NCBI RefSeq assembly: GCF_018618475.1
Contig: NZ_JACSMD010000001.1
Span: 124,001 to 188,000, forward strand
Reading direction: 5' to 3'
DNA length: 64,000 nt
Source: Exiguobacterium sp. s122
GTDB lineage: Bacteria; Bacillota; Bacilli; Exiguobacteriales; Exiguobacteriaceae
Of this stretch, positions 1 to 8,372 are shown in pieces (position 1 is the stretch's first letter; every line of letters starts with the position of its first letter). The position numbers and the translations under genes were made by a program. Under the pieces are notes generated by a model. That model had not been told where the DNA came from, made no database searches, and was given only the letters and a program-made list of their open reading frames with translations.

Positions 1-314
1 ACGCGGCCGGGCAGATTCAAGAAGCGCACTCGATTTCAGCCGGACTCGATTATCCTGGCGTCGGGCCGGAGCATAGTTTCTTGAAAGACATCGAGCGGGT
101 TCGCTACGCTGCCGTCACGGATGATGAGGCGCTTGCGGCTTGCATGTCGCTCAGTCGGAATGAAGGCATCATTCCAGCGCTCGAGTCATCGCATGCACTC
201 GCCTATGCCGAGACGCTTGCTGAAACGATGACGGAGGATGAGATTCTCGTCATCTGCTTATCGGGACGAGGAGACAAAGACGTACACACGATTCGAGAAA
301 GGGTGACAGGATGA
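1..314 (+). CDS. trpB: Tryptophan synthase beta chain, C-terminal end (partial)
   Basis: Only the last ~104 codons are present; the gene enters from the left edge in the frame that starts at base 3. The translation contains a PGVGPEHS stretch and an ESSHALA stretch, then a GRGDKD segment near the end. These are characteristic of the PLP-dependent beta subunit that joins indole to serine; GRGDKD lies by the PLP phosphate region. The stop overlaps the trpA start in an ATGA junction, so the two subunits are translationally coupled. This is the distal end of a trp operon whose promoter lies outside the window. Confidence 0.95.
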   Translation, partial: AAGQIQEAHSISAGLDYPGVGPEHSFLKDIERVRYAAVTDDEALAACMSLSRNEGIIPALESSHALAYAETLAETMTEDEILVICLSGRGDKDVHTIRERVTG

Positions 315-1090
315 TGCGCTTAGATGAAGCGATTCGGGAGCGGAGTGAAGGGACGGCGTTCGTCCCGTATATCATGGCAGGAGACGGCGGACTCGACAAC
401 TTGATTCCGACGATTGAACGGCTTGAAGCGATGGGGGCGACAGCGATTGAACTCGGCATCCCGTTCTCGGATCCGGTAGCGGACGGACCAGTCATCGAGG
501 CGGCCGGTATGCGCGCCCTCGCCGAAGGCGTGACGCTCGCACAAGTGCTCGACCGTTTAATAGAAGGAACTGGACGTTTTTCAGTCCCGATTGTCCTCAT
601 GACCTACTTGAATCCGGTGTTTCGCTTCGGAGTGCAACCGTTCTTTGAAAGAGCGGCAGCATGTGGAGTGAGCGGGGTGATCATCCCGGATTTGCCATTT
701 GAAGAAAGTCTCGAACTGTTCGCCGAGACGGATCGCCACGGCGTTGCCTTCATCCCGCTCGTCACATTAACGAGTAGCGCGCAGCGGGTCGAGACGATAT
801 TGAATCAGGCCGAGGGATTCGTCTACGCGGTCACGTTGAAAGGAACGACTGGGAAGGCGGATGTGTTTCCAGACGAGTTGCTCGGACATTTACAGGCGCT
901 CACGGCTCGTTCGCCGGTGCCCGTGCTTGCCGGATTCGGCGTTCATCTGGCCGAACAAGTCCGAGTACTCGGCGAGGCGTGTGATGGCGTCGTCGTCGGC
1001 AGTTTTATCGTCGAGGCGCTCCACGAAGGACGAGACGAGGAAGTGGCAGCTTTGATTCGAGCGGCGAAGACAGTGGACACAAAAAGGTAA
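311..1090 (+). CDS. trpA: Tryptophan synthase alpha chain
   Basis: A 259-residue TIM barrel that splits indole-3-glycerol phosphate into indole and glyceraldehyde-3-phosphate and channels indole to TrpB. Family motifs are visible: an early PYIMAGD, the catalytic-glutamate motif [22 protein letters not shown] with the catalytic aspartate, and a phosphate-binding GFGVH near the end. Length is normal. The start is the ATG that overlaps the trpB stop; a second ATG follows directly and could be used instead. It is the last trp gene, since a convergent hsp20 follows. Confidence 0.97.
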   Translation: MMRLDEAIRERSEGTAFVPYIMAGDGGLDNLIPTIERLEAMGATAIELGIPFSDPVADGPVIEAAGMRALAEGVTLAQVLDRLIEGTGRFSVPIVLMTYLNPVFRFGVQPFFERAAACGVSGVIIPDLPFEESLELFAETDRHGVAFIPLVTLTSSAQRVETILNQAEGFVYAVTLKGTTGKADVFPDELLGHLQALTARSPVPVLAGFGVHLAEQVRVLGEACDGVVVGSFIVEALHEGRDEEVAALIRAAKTVDTKR

Positions 1091-1120
1091 GGAATGTGCC
1101 GAGGCACACCCCTTACCCTT
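1084..1120. terminator. Weak hairpin between trpA and hsp20
   Basis: AAGGTAAGG (1084-1092) can pair with CCTTACCCTT (1111-1120) around an inner GTGCC/GGCAC stem. It includes the trpA stop codon and the 3' end of the convergent hsp20. There is no clean T run, so termination is only plausible. Confidence 0.4.
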
Positions 1121-1556
1121 CAATTTCAATCGTACGTGTCGTCGACCCGTCATCAGCTTTTGGAATCGTCAAATGCAGCACCCCGTCCGCGAGCTTCGCT
1201 TTGATGCCGTCCTCTTTCACGTTCGGCAGATAGAGTGAACGTTGCATTGAGGTGACACGGCGCTCTCGGTACACATAATCTTTGTCTTCTTCTTTTTCTT
1301 CGCGTTGATCGACCGAGAGGACGAGGTGGTCTTTGTCATAACGGACGTGGATATTCTCTTTTTGAATGCCCGGCATCTCAGCTTCGATGACGTATTGGCT
1401 TTCTTGGTCTTTGACGTCGAGTTTGAACGAGTCGAGGAACGAGGTCGCCCCTTCTTTTGGGTCGAACAATTGATTCATCCGTTCAAACATATCGCCGAAC
1501 AAGTCTTTGCGGAGCCGATCGAGTTCATTCTTTCGAAATGGGGTCAAGTCGAACAT
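1113..1556 (-). CDS. Hsp20/alpha-crystallin family small heat-shock protein
   Basis: A 147-residue ATP-independent holdase of the Hsp20 family. A short N-terminal region (MFDLTPFRKNE) leads into an alpha-crystallin domain at about residues 40-140, with an A-x-L-x-x-G-V-L-like ADGVLHLTIPKA segment near the C-terminus. The start at 1556 is chosen because a strong GGAGGAGGG lies just upstream; an in-frame start 16 codons earlier has no such site and would lie inside a hairpin. The gene is leftward, after the antiporter, with a long hairpin immediately before its ribosome-binding site. I see neither a CIRCE element nor a CtsR direct repeat. Confidence 0.9.
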   Translation of the reverse strand: MFDLTPFRKNELDRLRKDLFGDMFERMNQLFDPKEGATSFLDSFKLDVKDQESQYVIEAEMPGIQKENIHVRYDKDHLVLSVDQREEKEEDKDYVYRERRVTSMQRSLYLPNVKEDGIKAKLADGVLHLTIPKADDGSTTRTIEIEG

Positions 1557-1574
1557 ATGAATCCCTCCTCCATT

Positions 1575-1624
1575 AAAAAACGAACATGGCAGAAGTGTTG
1601 TCACTTCTACTATGTTCGTTTTTT
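1575..1624 (-). terminator. Long perfect-arm hairpin upstream of hsp20
   Basis: The outer arms AAAAAACGAACAT (1575-1587) and ATGTTCGTTTTTT (1612-1624) are exact complements. An inner stem pairs AGAAGTG (1591-1597) with CACTTCT (1602-1608). Read leftward it follows the antiporter stop and ends in a T run, so it should terminate that transcript. It also sits only ~15 bases from the hsp20 ribosome-binding site, so it could be part of the hsp20 leader. Confidence 0.75.
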
Positions 1625-1671
1625 ATATGGTCTAAACCTGATTCACGTGACGAAATGATGAAAAGAAATCG

Positions 1672-3162
1672 TCATAACTCGACACGTTCGAGCCCGTCCT
1701 CCCCGAACTTGCGGTCGAGTTGGTCGTGGCGGTATGTCGAGGCGAGGACGTATAACAAATCGCCCGGCTCGATTTTCGTCTGGCCCGTCGGCGGGATCAG
1801 ATAGTCTTGGCGCACAATCGCGTTCACGACCGTGTTCGGTGGAAGCGTGATGTCGGCAAGCGTCTTCCCAATCATCGACGACTCTTCCGTCGCGACGTAC
1901 GGAACGAGTTGATGTTGCGACTGTTTGCTCGAGACGAGCGCAATCGAGTACGGAGACCGAATCTTATCGGGTCCGAGTAAGTCGAGTTTCGCCGCAAGCG
2001 GGGTGAGCGTCGTGCCTTGAATCAAGGCGCTCGTCACGACGACGAAGAAGACGGCGTTAAAAATCAATTGGGCGTTATCGATGCCTGCGATGAGCGGGAA
2101 CGTCGCGAGGACGATCGGGACCGCGCCTTTTAGCCCGGCCCATGAGATGAACAGCTTCTCTTTATTCGTAAACGCCATACCGAGCGTCGACAAGTAGACG
2201 GCGATCGGTCGTGCGATGAACATTAAGATGAACGAGATGAGCAAACCTTTCCAAATCAGTTCGAGGTCGAGCAACTGTTTTGGGAAGACAAGCAAGCCGA
2301 GGATGACGAACATGATGATTTGCATAATCCAGGCGAGCGCCTCAGAGAATTGGACAATCGTCACTTCGTGAGCCGTATGCGCGTTTCCGACAATCATCGC
2401 AGCGATATAGACGGCGAGTAGTCCACTGCCTGCAAAGTATGCAGCAGCCCCGTACGTCATGAACGCCATCGAAATCATGAGGACGGCGTGTAGTCCGCTC
2501 GAGTCAAGTTTCAAATGGTTGAGCATGAGGCGAGAGACGTTTCCGAGGAGATATCCAAGGAGTGCCCCGACGACAATTTGCAAGACGAACATCCAAATGC
2601 CGTCCCAAATGGTCGTGCCCGGTTTCATCATGAAATCGAGGGCAAGAATCGTTAAGAACATCGCCATCGGGTCGTTCGTGCCGGACTCGGCTTCGAGTGT
2701 CGCACCGACGTTCGGTGCAATGTTTTTCCCTTTGAAGGCGGCGAAGACGGCCGCCGCATCGGTCGAACCGATGATGGCACCAAACAGGAAAGATTCAATC
2801 CAATCTAAACCAAATACGAAACGAACGGCAACCGCGACGACAGCCGTCGTGAGCAAGACGCCAATCGTGGCAAGCGAGGCGGACGGGGCGAGGACGCTCC
2901 GAATCGAGGACCATTTCGTTTGAAGTCCCCCCTCAAACAAGATGACGATCAGCGCCGCTACCCCAATCATCTGTGCAAGGCCCGTATTGTCAAAGAAGAT
3001 GATACCGGTGATATCGCTCCCGATCACCATGCCGATCCCCATGAACAAAATCAAGGCTGGAAGGCCGAAGCGGGTGGAGACGCGCGTGGCGAGAACCCCT
3101 GCAACGAGGAGCAGGCCGAACAATAAAATCAAACTGTCTGTACTGATTACCGAACCATTCAA
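1672..3162 (-). CDS. CPA1-type cation/proton antiporter with C-terminal RCK_C (TrkA-C) domain
   Basis: An inner-membrane antiporter of the Na+(K+)/H+ exchanger superfamily, similar in layout to NhaP2/CvrA potassium/proton antiporters. About twelve hydrophobic segments fill residues 5-390, including the GTNDPMAM stretch with the conserved acidic pair in the transport core. A soluble TrkA-C-like domain covers roughly the last 90 residues and ends in LPPNTVVNAIVRQ and GDLLYVLAS motifs. Length is about 496 residues. A TTG start at 3162 is preferred because AAGGAAG lies 8 bases upstream; the ATG at 3168 is only 2 bases from that site. The ion (K+ or Na+) cannot be read from the sequence. Confidence 0.85.
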   Translation of the reverse strand: MNGSVISTDSLILLFGLLLVAGVLATRVSTRFGLPALILFMGIGMVIGSDITGIIFFDNTGLAQMIGVAALIVILFEGGLQTKWSSIRSVLAPSASLATIGVLLTTAVVAVAVRFVFGLDWIESFLFGAIIGSTDAAAVFAAFKGKNIAPNVGATLEAESGTNDPMAMFLTILALDFMMKPGTTIWDGIWMFVLQIVVGALLGYLLGNVSRLMLNHLKLDSSGLHAVLMISMAFMTYGAAAYFAGSGLLAVYIAAMIVGNAHTAHEVTIVQFSEALAWIMQIIMFVILGLLVFPKQLLDLELIWKGLLISFILMFIARPIAVYLSTLGMAFTNKEKLFISWAGLKGAVPIVLATFPLIAGIDNAQLIFNAVFFVVVTSALIQGTTLTPLAAKLDLLGPDKIRSPYSIALVSSKQSQHQLVPYVATEESSMIGKTLADITLPPNTVVNAIVRQDYLIPPTGQTKIEPGDLLYVLASTYRHDQLDRKFGEDGLERVEL

Positions 3163-3326
3163 ACACATCACTTCCTTATAAAATTTGTCGCTTTTCTCAG
3201 TTATTATTAAGTTCATTATACCATGAAATCATTATTAATTAAGAAATAATGCATTGTAAGTTATGCACATTGGAATAATCGGATATGGCTATGGTAAAGT
3301 GAGGATACGAAAAAAGGGAGGTACGT

Positions 3327-4262
3327 ATGGCTAAAATTTATGTCTTACACGAAAACAATGAATGGACAGACCATCTCGTCAAACGACTGGACGAATTAGC
3401 TTTACCTTACGAATTGTGGCATTTGGATGAGGGAATGATTGATCTCGAGGCGACCCCGCCCGAAGGTGTGTTTTATAACCGGATGAGCGCCTCGTCCCAC
3501 ACGCGCGGACACCGTTACGCCCCGGAGCTTACGGAAGGGGTGCTCGCTTGGCTTGAGGCGAATAACCGGACTGTCTTTAACGGGACGCGTGCGATTCGTC
3601 TTGAAGTGAGCAAAGTGAATCAGTATACGGCACTTCGCCGCGAAGGAATCCGTGTACCGAAGACGATTGCGGCCGTCGGGAAAGAACAAATCATGAACGC
3701 GGCAGAGACGCTCGGGATGACGCCGTTTATCACCAAGCATAACCGAGCCGGCAAAGGGCTCGGTGTCCAGTTGTTTCATTCGATTGAGGCGTTACGTGAA
3801 TATGTATATGGACCGCAGTTCGAAGACTCGGTCGACGGCATCACGCTCATTCAACAATATATTGAGGCGCCACAACCGTTCATCACACGCTGTGAGTTTA
3901 TCGGCGGGAAGTTCGTCTATGCCTTACGCGTCGACACGTCGGAAGGATTCGAGCTGTGCCCGGCTGACGCTTGCTCGATTGAAGATCAGTTTTGCCCGGT
4001 CGGTGAGACGCCGCCAGCGAAGTTCGAGATCGTCGAAGGGTTTACGCATCCGATGATCGCGCAACTTGAGACGTTCCTCGCTACGAACGACATCGCCGTC
4101 GCCGGCATCGAGATCATCGAGGACCGAGACGGTAACGTCTACGCCTACGACGTGAACACGAACACGAATTATAACTCCGACGCTGAGGCGAAAGCGGGCA
4201 CGTACGGTATGCTCGAACTCGCGACGTTCCTCGGGGACGCTCTTCATGCGAAGGCAAAATAA
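3327..4262 (+). CDS. ATP-grasp ligase, RimK-like
   Basis: A 311-residue protein with an ATP-grasp fold in the RimK/alpha-L-glutamate ligase range. An N-terminal pre-ATP-grasp domain (residues 1-95) is followed by the NGTRAIRLEVSK region and a nucleotide-binding segment with KHNRAGKGLG. A C-terminal metal-binding region reads VAGIEIIED and DVNTNTNYN. ATP-grasp enzymes form amide bonds through acyl phosphates; the substrate is not known here. It stands alone, starts at an ATG with a good GGGAGG site, and ends in a strong terminator. It could be a peptide- or cofactor-modifying glutamate ligase. Confidence 0.75.
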   Translation: MAKIYVLHENNEWTDHLVKRLDELALPYELWHLDEGMIDLEATPPEGVFYNRMSASSHTRGHRYAPELTEGVLAWLEANNRTVFNGTRAIRLEVSKVNQYTALRREGIRVPKTIAAVGKEQIMNAAETLGMTPFITKHNRAGKGLGVQLFHSIEALREYVYGPQFEDSVDGITLIQQYIEAPQPFITRCEFIGGKFVYALRVDTSEGFELCPADACSIEDQFCPVGETPPAKFEIVEGFTHPMIAQLETFLATNDIAVAGIEIIEDRDGNVYAYDVNTNTNYNSDAEAKAGTYGMLELATFLGDALHAKAK

Positions 4263-4288
4263 AGGGTCAGGCTTTTGCCTGACCCTTT
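4261..4288. terminator. Bidirectional terminator hairpin
   Basis: A perfect 12-bp stem AAAGGGTCAGGC / GCCTGACCCTTT with a TTTT loop starts inside the stop codon of the ATP-grasp gene. The stop of the convergent 48-residue ORF lies inside the same stem. Confidence 0.85.
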
Positions 4289-4413
4289 CGCTGTGTATGT
4301 TTTAATTGTTGTTCAAATCGAAGTTGGACTAGCTCGGCTGTCGGTGCCATTCGCTCAATAAACGAATCTAAACGTTCCGCAGTGTCTCGATCTGATTCCT
4401 TGAACACGCGCAT
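4267..4413 (-). CDS. Small uncharacterized protein, 48 residues
   Basis: A short leftward ORF begins MRVFKESDRD and ends RKGQAKA. An ATG at 4413 is preceded by GAGGTG at a normal distance. The product is charged and predicted largely helical (a DSFIERMAPTAEL-like middle), with no signal peptide or membrane segment. Its last codons run into the terminator stem of the convergent ATP-grasp gene, so mRNA 3' end and coding end coincide. I do not recognise a family. The ribosome-binding site and uninterrupted amphipathic reading frame are the support; coding status is likely but unproven. Confidence 0.55.
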   Translation of the reverse strand: MRVFKESDRDTAERLDSFIERMAPTAELVQLRFEQQLKHTQRKGQAKA

Positions 4414-4496
4414 CGTTGTTCACCTCATTGATCATAATTTATGGAGTTGCCTCTATAAACTATGGTTCCCGAGGGAGCGTTTGCATAAACCTAGAT

Positions 4497-5276
4497 TTAG
4501 CCTAGGAATGTGCCGAGTTCTTCTTTTGGTAAGATGTTTCCTACATAGAATTCGCCGAACTCGCCGTACTTCGCGCTTACTTCATCAAAGCGCATCTCGT
4601 AAACGATTTTCTTGAACTGGAGCGAGTCTTCTGCGAACAAGGTCACGCCCCATTCCCAGCCGTCGAATCCAGTTGAGCCGCCGATAAACTGTTGAATCTT
4701 GCCGGCGTAGCTACGGCCGATCATGCTGTGACGATACATAAGGTCTTTCCGCTCATCCATCGATAGCGTATACCAGTTATCCCCGTCACGGCGAGCCTTG
4801 CTCATCGGATAGAAACAAATATGCGCCGCTTTCGGGAGCGTCGGATAGAGACGAGCCCGGATATGCGGGTTCTCATAAGGGTCCCCGTCACCTGAACCAC
4901 GGTACATCCCGAGTTCAATAACTGAAACGTAAGAGTATGACGGAATCATGTAATCGTACAATCTCGTCTTCCGGAGCGCGAGTTCGACTTGTTCAAGTTC
5001 TTTGAACGTCGGACGAAGGACCATCAAGACGATATCTGCTTTTTGTCCGAGAATCGAATAAAACGCGTGGCTTCCTTCCCCGCGCGCTTCGACCTCTTCA
5101 AGTGAAGCGAGGAAGGCGACGAACTCCTCGATCATCTCTTGCCGAGAAGTTGCGTCAACGGTTTTTAAACGAGTCCAATCAATCGTACGAAAATCATGGA
5201 GCGTATACCATCCGTCTAATGTGGCGGCGGCGTGCTGTGTCTCTGTAGTAGGGGTTGGTGCAGGACGTTCTGACAT
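4497..5276 (-). CDS. hemQ: Coproheme decarboxylase HemQ (chlorite dismutase family)
   Basis: A 259-residue HemQ/YwfI-type protein. In Gram-positive bacteria it oxidatively decarboxylates coproheme III to heme b, the last step of the coproporphyrin-dependent heme pathway. Visible family segments are [13 protein letters not shown] near the start and [17 protein letters not shown] with the conserved histidine, followed by GWEWGVTLF. The start has AAAGGAG seven bases upstream. The N-terminal ~20 residues (Pro/Thr/Ala-rich) are variable extension. It is monocistronic on the left strand. Confidence 0.93.
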   Translation of the reverse strand: MSERPAPTPTTETQHAAATLDGWYTLHDFRTIDWTRLKTVDATSRQEMIEEFVAFLASLEEVEARGEGSHAFYSILGQKADIVLMVLRPTFKELEQVELALRKTRLYDYMIPSYSYVSVIELGMYRGSGDGDPYENPHIRARLYPTLPKAAHICFYPMSKARRDGDNWYTLSMDERKDLMYRHSMIGRSYAGKIQQFIGGSTGFDGWEWGVTLFAEDSLQFKKIVYEMRFDEVSAKYGEFGEFYVGNILPKEELGTFLG

Positions 5277-5611
5277 AAAAAAACTCCTTTCAGGAACTTA
5301 GGCTTCGCTGTTAGTTTACCATAGTCGCTTCACGGCCTGGCAAGTTTGACGTCATGTGTGAGCGTAGTCACAGACCAAAGCGGGTAAAGGGAAGACGACA
5401 CAAAAGATGAAAACGGCTTCACAACTACCTGTACCAGTCGTTTTAGTCTAACTGTTCTATTCGTATAATGATTGATTTCAAGCGATTTATGACGAAATGG
5501 GCAGAATAGTTTATTTTAAAAATGGTCCTGTGTATAATTGAAATCGCATAAAGACAGCAGTCGGTCACAGAAACGTGACACTTATTTCAAGAAAAAAGGG
5601 GTTCATTCGTT
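5277..5611. promoter_or_regulatory. hemQ-pta divergent intergenic region
   Basis: A gene-free 335-base stretch between divergent hemQ and pta. It holds two TATAAT boxes reading rightward (5464-5469 and 5533-5538), neither with a good -35. A cre-like sequence TTGAAATCGCATAAA (5538-5552) differs from the consensus at one position. pta is a CcpA target in B. subtilis, so this is a candidate only. I see no riboswitch or short ORF. Confidence 0.35.
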
Positions 5612-6601
5612 ATGAAACTATTTGATACGTTGAAACAAAAAGTCAGCCCGATTCGTCCTACGATCGTCTTGCCAGAAGGTGTCGACGAGCGTGTGCTCGG
5701 CGCCGCGGTCCGTTTGAAAAATGACGGCATGGTCGAACCGATCGTCATCGGCCCGAAAGCAGAGCTTGAAGCGGTCGCTTCAAAGCACGGATTTGATATT
5801 TCAGGTTTGACGCAATATGATCCAGCAACATATGAAGACATCGATACACTCGTCGAAGCGTTCGTCGCGCGTCGTAAAGGGAAAGCGACGCCAGAGCAGG
5901 CGCGTGAATTGTTGTCGTCAGACGTAAACTACTTCGGCACGATGCTCGTCCACACTGGCAAGGCAGAAGGTCTCGTCTCGGGAGCGATGCATGCGACAGC
6001 AGACACGGTCCGTCCGGCCCTTCAAATCATCAAGATGCAAGAAGGCATTAAAAAGACGTCTGGTGTGTTCATCATGGTACGCGACAACGAACAGTACGTC
6101 TTCTCAGACTGTGCAATCAACATCGCACCGGATGCGGCCGACCTCGCGGAGAACGCTTACTTGTCTGCTTTGACAGCGAAGACGTTCGGCATCGAGCCAC
6201 AAGTCGCGCTCCTCAGTTTCTCGACGAAAGGTTCGGCGAAGTCGCCTGAGACGGAGAAAGTCATCGAAGCGACACGTCTCGCCAAAGAGAAAGCGCCACA
6301 CCTTCCAATCGATGGGGAGCTTCAGTTCGATGCTGCGTTCGTCCCGAGTGTTGCAGCGAAGAAGGCGCCAGGCTCAGATGTAGCCGGTAACGCGAACGTG
6401 TTCGTCTTCCCGAGCCTCGAAGCGGGGAACATTGGATACAAGATGGTGCAGCGTTTCGGCGGATTTGAAGCGATTGGCCCAATCCTTCAAGGTCTCAACA
6501 AACCGGTCAATGACTTGTCGCGTGGCTGTAACGAAGAGGATGTCTACAAATTGACACTCATCACAGCGGCACAAGCAATCGACGAGCGCAACGAAGCGTA
6601 A
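5612..6601 (+). CDS. pta: Phosphate acetyltransferase
   Basis: A 329-residue phosphotransacetylase that interconverts acetyl-CoA and acetyl phosphate in overflow metabolism. It is the short Pta form without an N-terminal DRTGG domain. The chain opens with a conserved PTIVLPEGVDERVL segment. Later SGAMHATADTVRPALQ, FSTKGSAKSPE and the C-terminal PVNDLSRGC match the family. Start ATG follows an AAAAAAGGGG site. It is monocistronic with its own terminator; acetate kinase is not in this window. Confidence 0.96.
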   Translation: MKLFDTLKQKVSPIRPTIVLPEGVDERVLGAAVRLKNDGMVEPIVIGPKAELEAVASKHGFDISGLTQYDPATYEDIDTLVEAFVARRKGKATPEQARELLSSDVNYFGTMLVHTGKAEGLVSGAMHATADTVRPALQIIKMQEGIKKTSGVFIMVRDNEQYVFSDCAINIAPDAADLAENAYLSALTAKTFGIEPQVALLSFSTKGSAKSPETEKVIEATRLAKEKAPHLPIDGELQFDAAFVPSVAAKKAPGSDVAGNANVFVFPSLEAGNIGYKMVQRFGGFEAIGPILQGLNKPVNDLSRGCNEEDVYKLTLITAAQAIDERNEA

Positions 6602-6606
6602 GTCAC

Positions 6607-6639
6607 AAGCATCCTTCCTTAGTGGGGGATGCTTTTTTT
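6607..6639 (+). terminator. pta terminator
   Basis: AAGCATCC pairs with GGATGCTT across a short loop and is followed by seven Ts. Confidence 0.85.
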
Positions 6640-6713
6640 CTATGAGCAAGAAGCGTTTGTATGATGAAAATCTGAGGTAAACTAGTACATGACCAAGCAA
6701 AGGGGGAAACGAT

Positions 6714-7013
6714 ATGCAAAGCATCCATGCAACTGAATTACGTGAAAAGCTCGAGAATGGAGAATCGCTCCACATCATCGACGTTCGCGAACAAGACGAG
6801 TACGAGGCAGGACACATCCCACACGTGCCGCTCTATCCACTTTCTGAATTTCCAGACGTGACCGAGAAACTTGCGAAAGACAACGTCTATCACATCATTT
6901 GCCGTGCTGGTGGGCGGAGTCACACAGCAGGTGAGTATTTAGAGTCGCAAGGGTACACAGTCGTCAACGTCGAGGGCGGCATGCTCGCTTGGGACGGCGA
7001 TATCGAAGCGTGA
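6714..7013 (+). CDS. Rhodanese-like domain protein
   Basis: A 99-residue single-domain rhodanese. It has the entry motif HIIDVREQDEYEAGHI and an active-site loop CRAGGRS whose cysteine would carry the persulfide, then the closing GGMLAWDG. Such stand-alone domains relay sulfane sulfur; the partner is unknown. The start has an AAAGGGGGAAACG site. The stop overlaps the next small membrane ORF (TGATG). Confidence 0.9.
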   Translation: MQSIHATELREKLENGESLHIIDVREQDEYEAGHIPHVPLYPLSEFPDVTEKLAKDNVYHIICRAGGRSHTAGEYLESQGYTVVNVEGGMLAWDGDIEA

Positions 7014-7177
7014 TGCTCGAGAACCCGTGGGTCGTCATCCCGCTCCTCATCGCCCTTTATGTAACCGTGTACGCGTTCGTCAAACGGCTTGATTGGGCCA
7101 AATGGCGTCTCGTTTGGGCGCTATGGGTGATCTTGATTGTGGTACTATTGACGATACGTCTCGTCCAAAGCATATAA
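7013..7177 (+). CDS. Small membrane protein, 54 residues
   Basis: Begins MLENPWVVIPLL at the ATG overlapping the rhodanese stop, so it is likely co-translated. Two hydrophobic stretches (about residues 5-22 and 33-52) flank a KRLDWAKWR basic loop, suggesting a two-pass hairpin in the membrane. No family is recognised. The stop lies against a strong bidirectional terminator. Confidence 0.65.
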   Translation: MLENPWVVIPLLIALYVTVYAFVKRLDWAKWRLVWALWVILIVVLLTIRLVQSI

Positions 7178-7212
7178 AAAAGAGTGAAGCCGATGACGGC
7201 TTCACTCTTTTT
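7176..7212. terminator. Bidirectional terminator
   Basis: A run of As and GAGTGAAGCC pair with GGCTTCACTC and a T run, serving both the small membrane gene and convergent folE2. Confidence 0.9.
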
Positions 7213-8119
7213 AGTTGTCGCGTTTATCAAACGTGATTGAGGCGATCGCGTCGTGTTGGTGAATCGATTCTTCGTTTCGGCATTCGACGAAGAAGTTGAC
7301 GACTTGCTTCATCTCGTACAAGTCAGCCGCGATTAAACGGACCATGTCTTCTACGAAGCGTGGGTTTTCGTACGCGATTTCTGTCGCACGTTTCTCATCC
7401 GGACGTTTGAGGACCGGGTGGAGCGGGGCAGAGGCGTTCGATTCGGCTGCATCGAGCAACGCGACGCGCCAGTCGAAACCGTCGAGCGACGTCTCGTCGA
7501 GGCCAGCCTCGATTGTGATGTAGCCACGCTGATTGTGGGCGCTATATTCACTAATTTCTTTTGAGCATGGGCAAAGCGTTGTCACGTTGATGACGAGCCC
7601 GACCGTGACGCTCGCTGTACCGGTTTCAAGGTTATACGACACACGATGCATGACGTCCGCGTTCATAAGACCGCTGAGGCCGGTCGCTGGTGCTTTCCGG
7701 CTGAAGAACCACGGGTAGCGGATTGTGAGTTGCCCTTCTGTCTGTTCCATTCGCTCGGCAAGTTCTTGTGCGAACTCGATGAGCGACGCGTTCGAGACGG
7801 TCCAACCTTGGTTATGGTACGCGTCAAGTTGCTCAGTAAGGCGCGACATGTTGATGCCTTTTCGGTCTTGGACGAGGGACGTCGTCAATTCGAACGTTGC
7901 GACCGTCGCTTGAATCCCGTTTGGCGTATCAATATTGACAGGGTGTTTCACGTTTGAGATGCCGACGCTGTCAAGCGCGAACAAAAAGTTCTTCGGTGTA
8001 TTTTGCAAATCGACCATCTTATCTTTCTCTGTCGGTTTCGTTCCTTTAATTGGTGGGACCGAACCGAATAATTTATGTCGTTCTGCTTTAGTAGGTAAAG
8101 CGACATGGCTTGTAGACAT
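7211..8119 (-). CDS. folE2: GTP cyclohydrolase FolE2
   Basis: A 302-residue type IB GTP cyclohydrolase, making 7,8-dihydroneopterin triphosphate for folate synthesis. The TLCPCSKEISEYSAHNQRG segment carries the conserved metal-ligand cysteine. The KMVDLQNTP and GINMSRLTEQ segments match the family. Start MSTSHVALPTK at 8119 has AAGGAGAA upstream, better than the longer reading from 8158. In B. subtilis the FolE2 homologue is zinc-repressed through Zur; I see no convincing Zur box here. Confidence 0.95.
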   Translation of the reverse strand: MSTSHVALPTKAERHKLFGSVPPIKGTKPTEKDKMVDLQNTPKNFLFALDSVGISNVKHPVNIDTPNGIQATVATFELTTSLVQDRKGINMSRLTEQLDAYHNQGWTVSNASLIEFAQELAERMEQTEGQLTIRYPWFFSRKAPATGLSGLMNADVMHRVSYNLETGTASVTVGLVINVTTLCPCSKEISEYSAHNQRGYITIEAGLDETSLDGFDWRVALLDAAESNASAPLHPVLKRPDEKRATEIAYENPRFVEDMVRLIAADLYEMKQVVNFFVECRNEESIHQHDAIASITFDKRDN

Positions 8120-8372
8120 AATCGGATTCTCCTTTTTGAGAGGGTGGAATGCCACCACTCGTTCTTGTTAGGATTTTATCACGAAACGTATGTGAACCGG
8201 GTACCAATTTGCTCTATTAACATGCTTTGAAACTGTTTTTTGTGAGAAACTTCATAGTCTGAAAAAATAACGATTGCTTTTGAAAAGAAATCGGAATAGA
8301 ATGTTCTCGTGAACTTAAAAAAACAGTCACTATTAAATATGAAGGAACACAATTAAAAGGAGATGGATTTAC

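Noticed and set aside
1557-1671. CIRCE or CtsR control of hsp20
   Set aside because: No TTAGCACTC/GAGTGCTAA pair and no heptad direct repeat are present.
3402-3779. Long opposite-strand open frames inside real genes (for example within the ATP-grasp, mtnA, gshF and amylase genes)
   Set aside because: They arise from GC-biased third positions of the sense gene. Composition is Arg/Ser-rich and no ribosome-binding sites or domains are seen.
8159-8372. yybP-ykoY manganese riboswitch upstream of terC, and a Zur box upstream of folE2
   Set aside because: I looked for the conserved riboswitch loops and for a TCGTAAT-type dyad on both strands and found neither.
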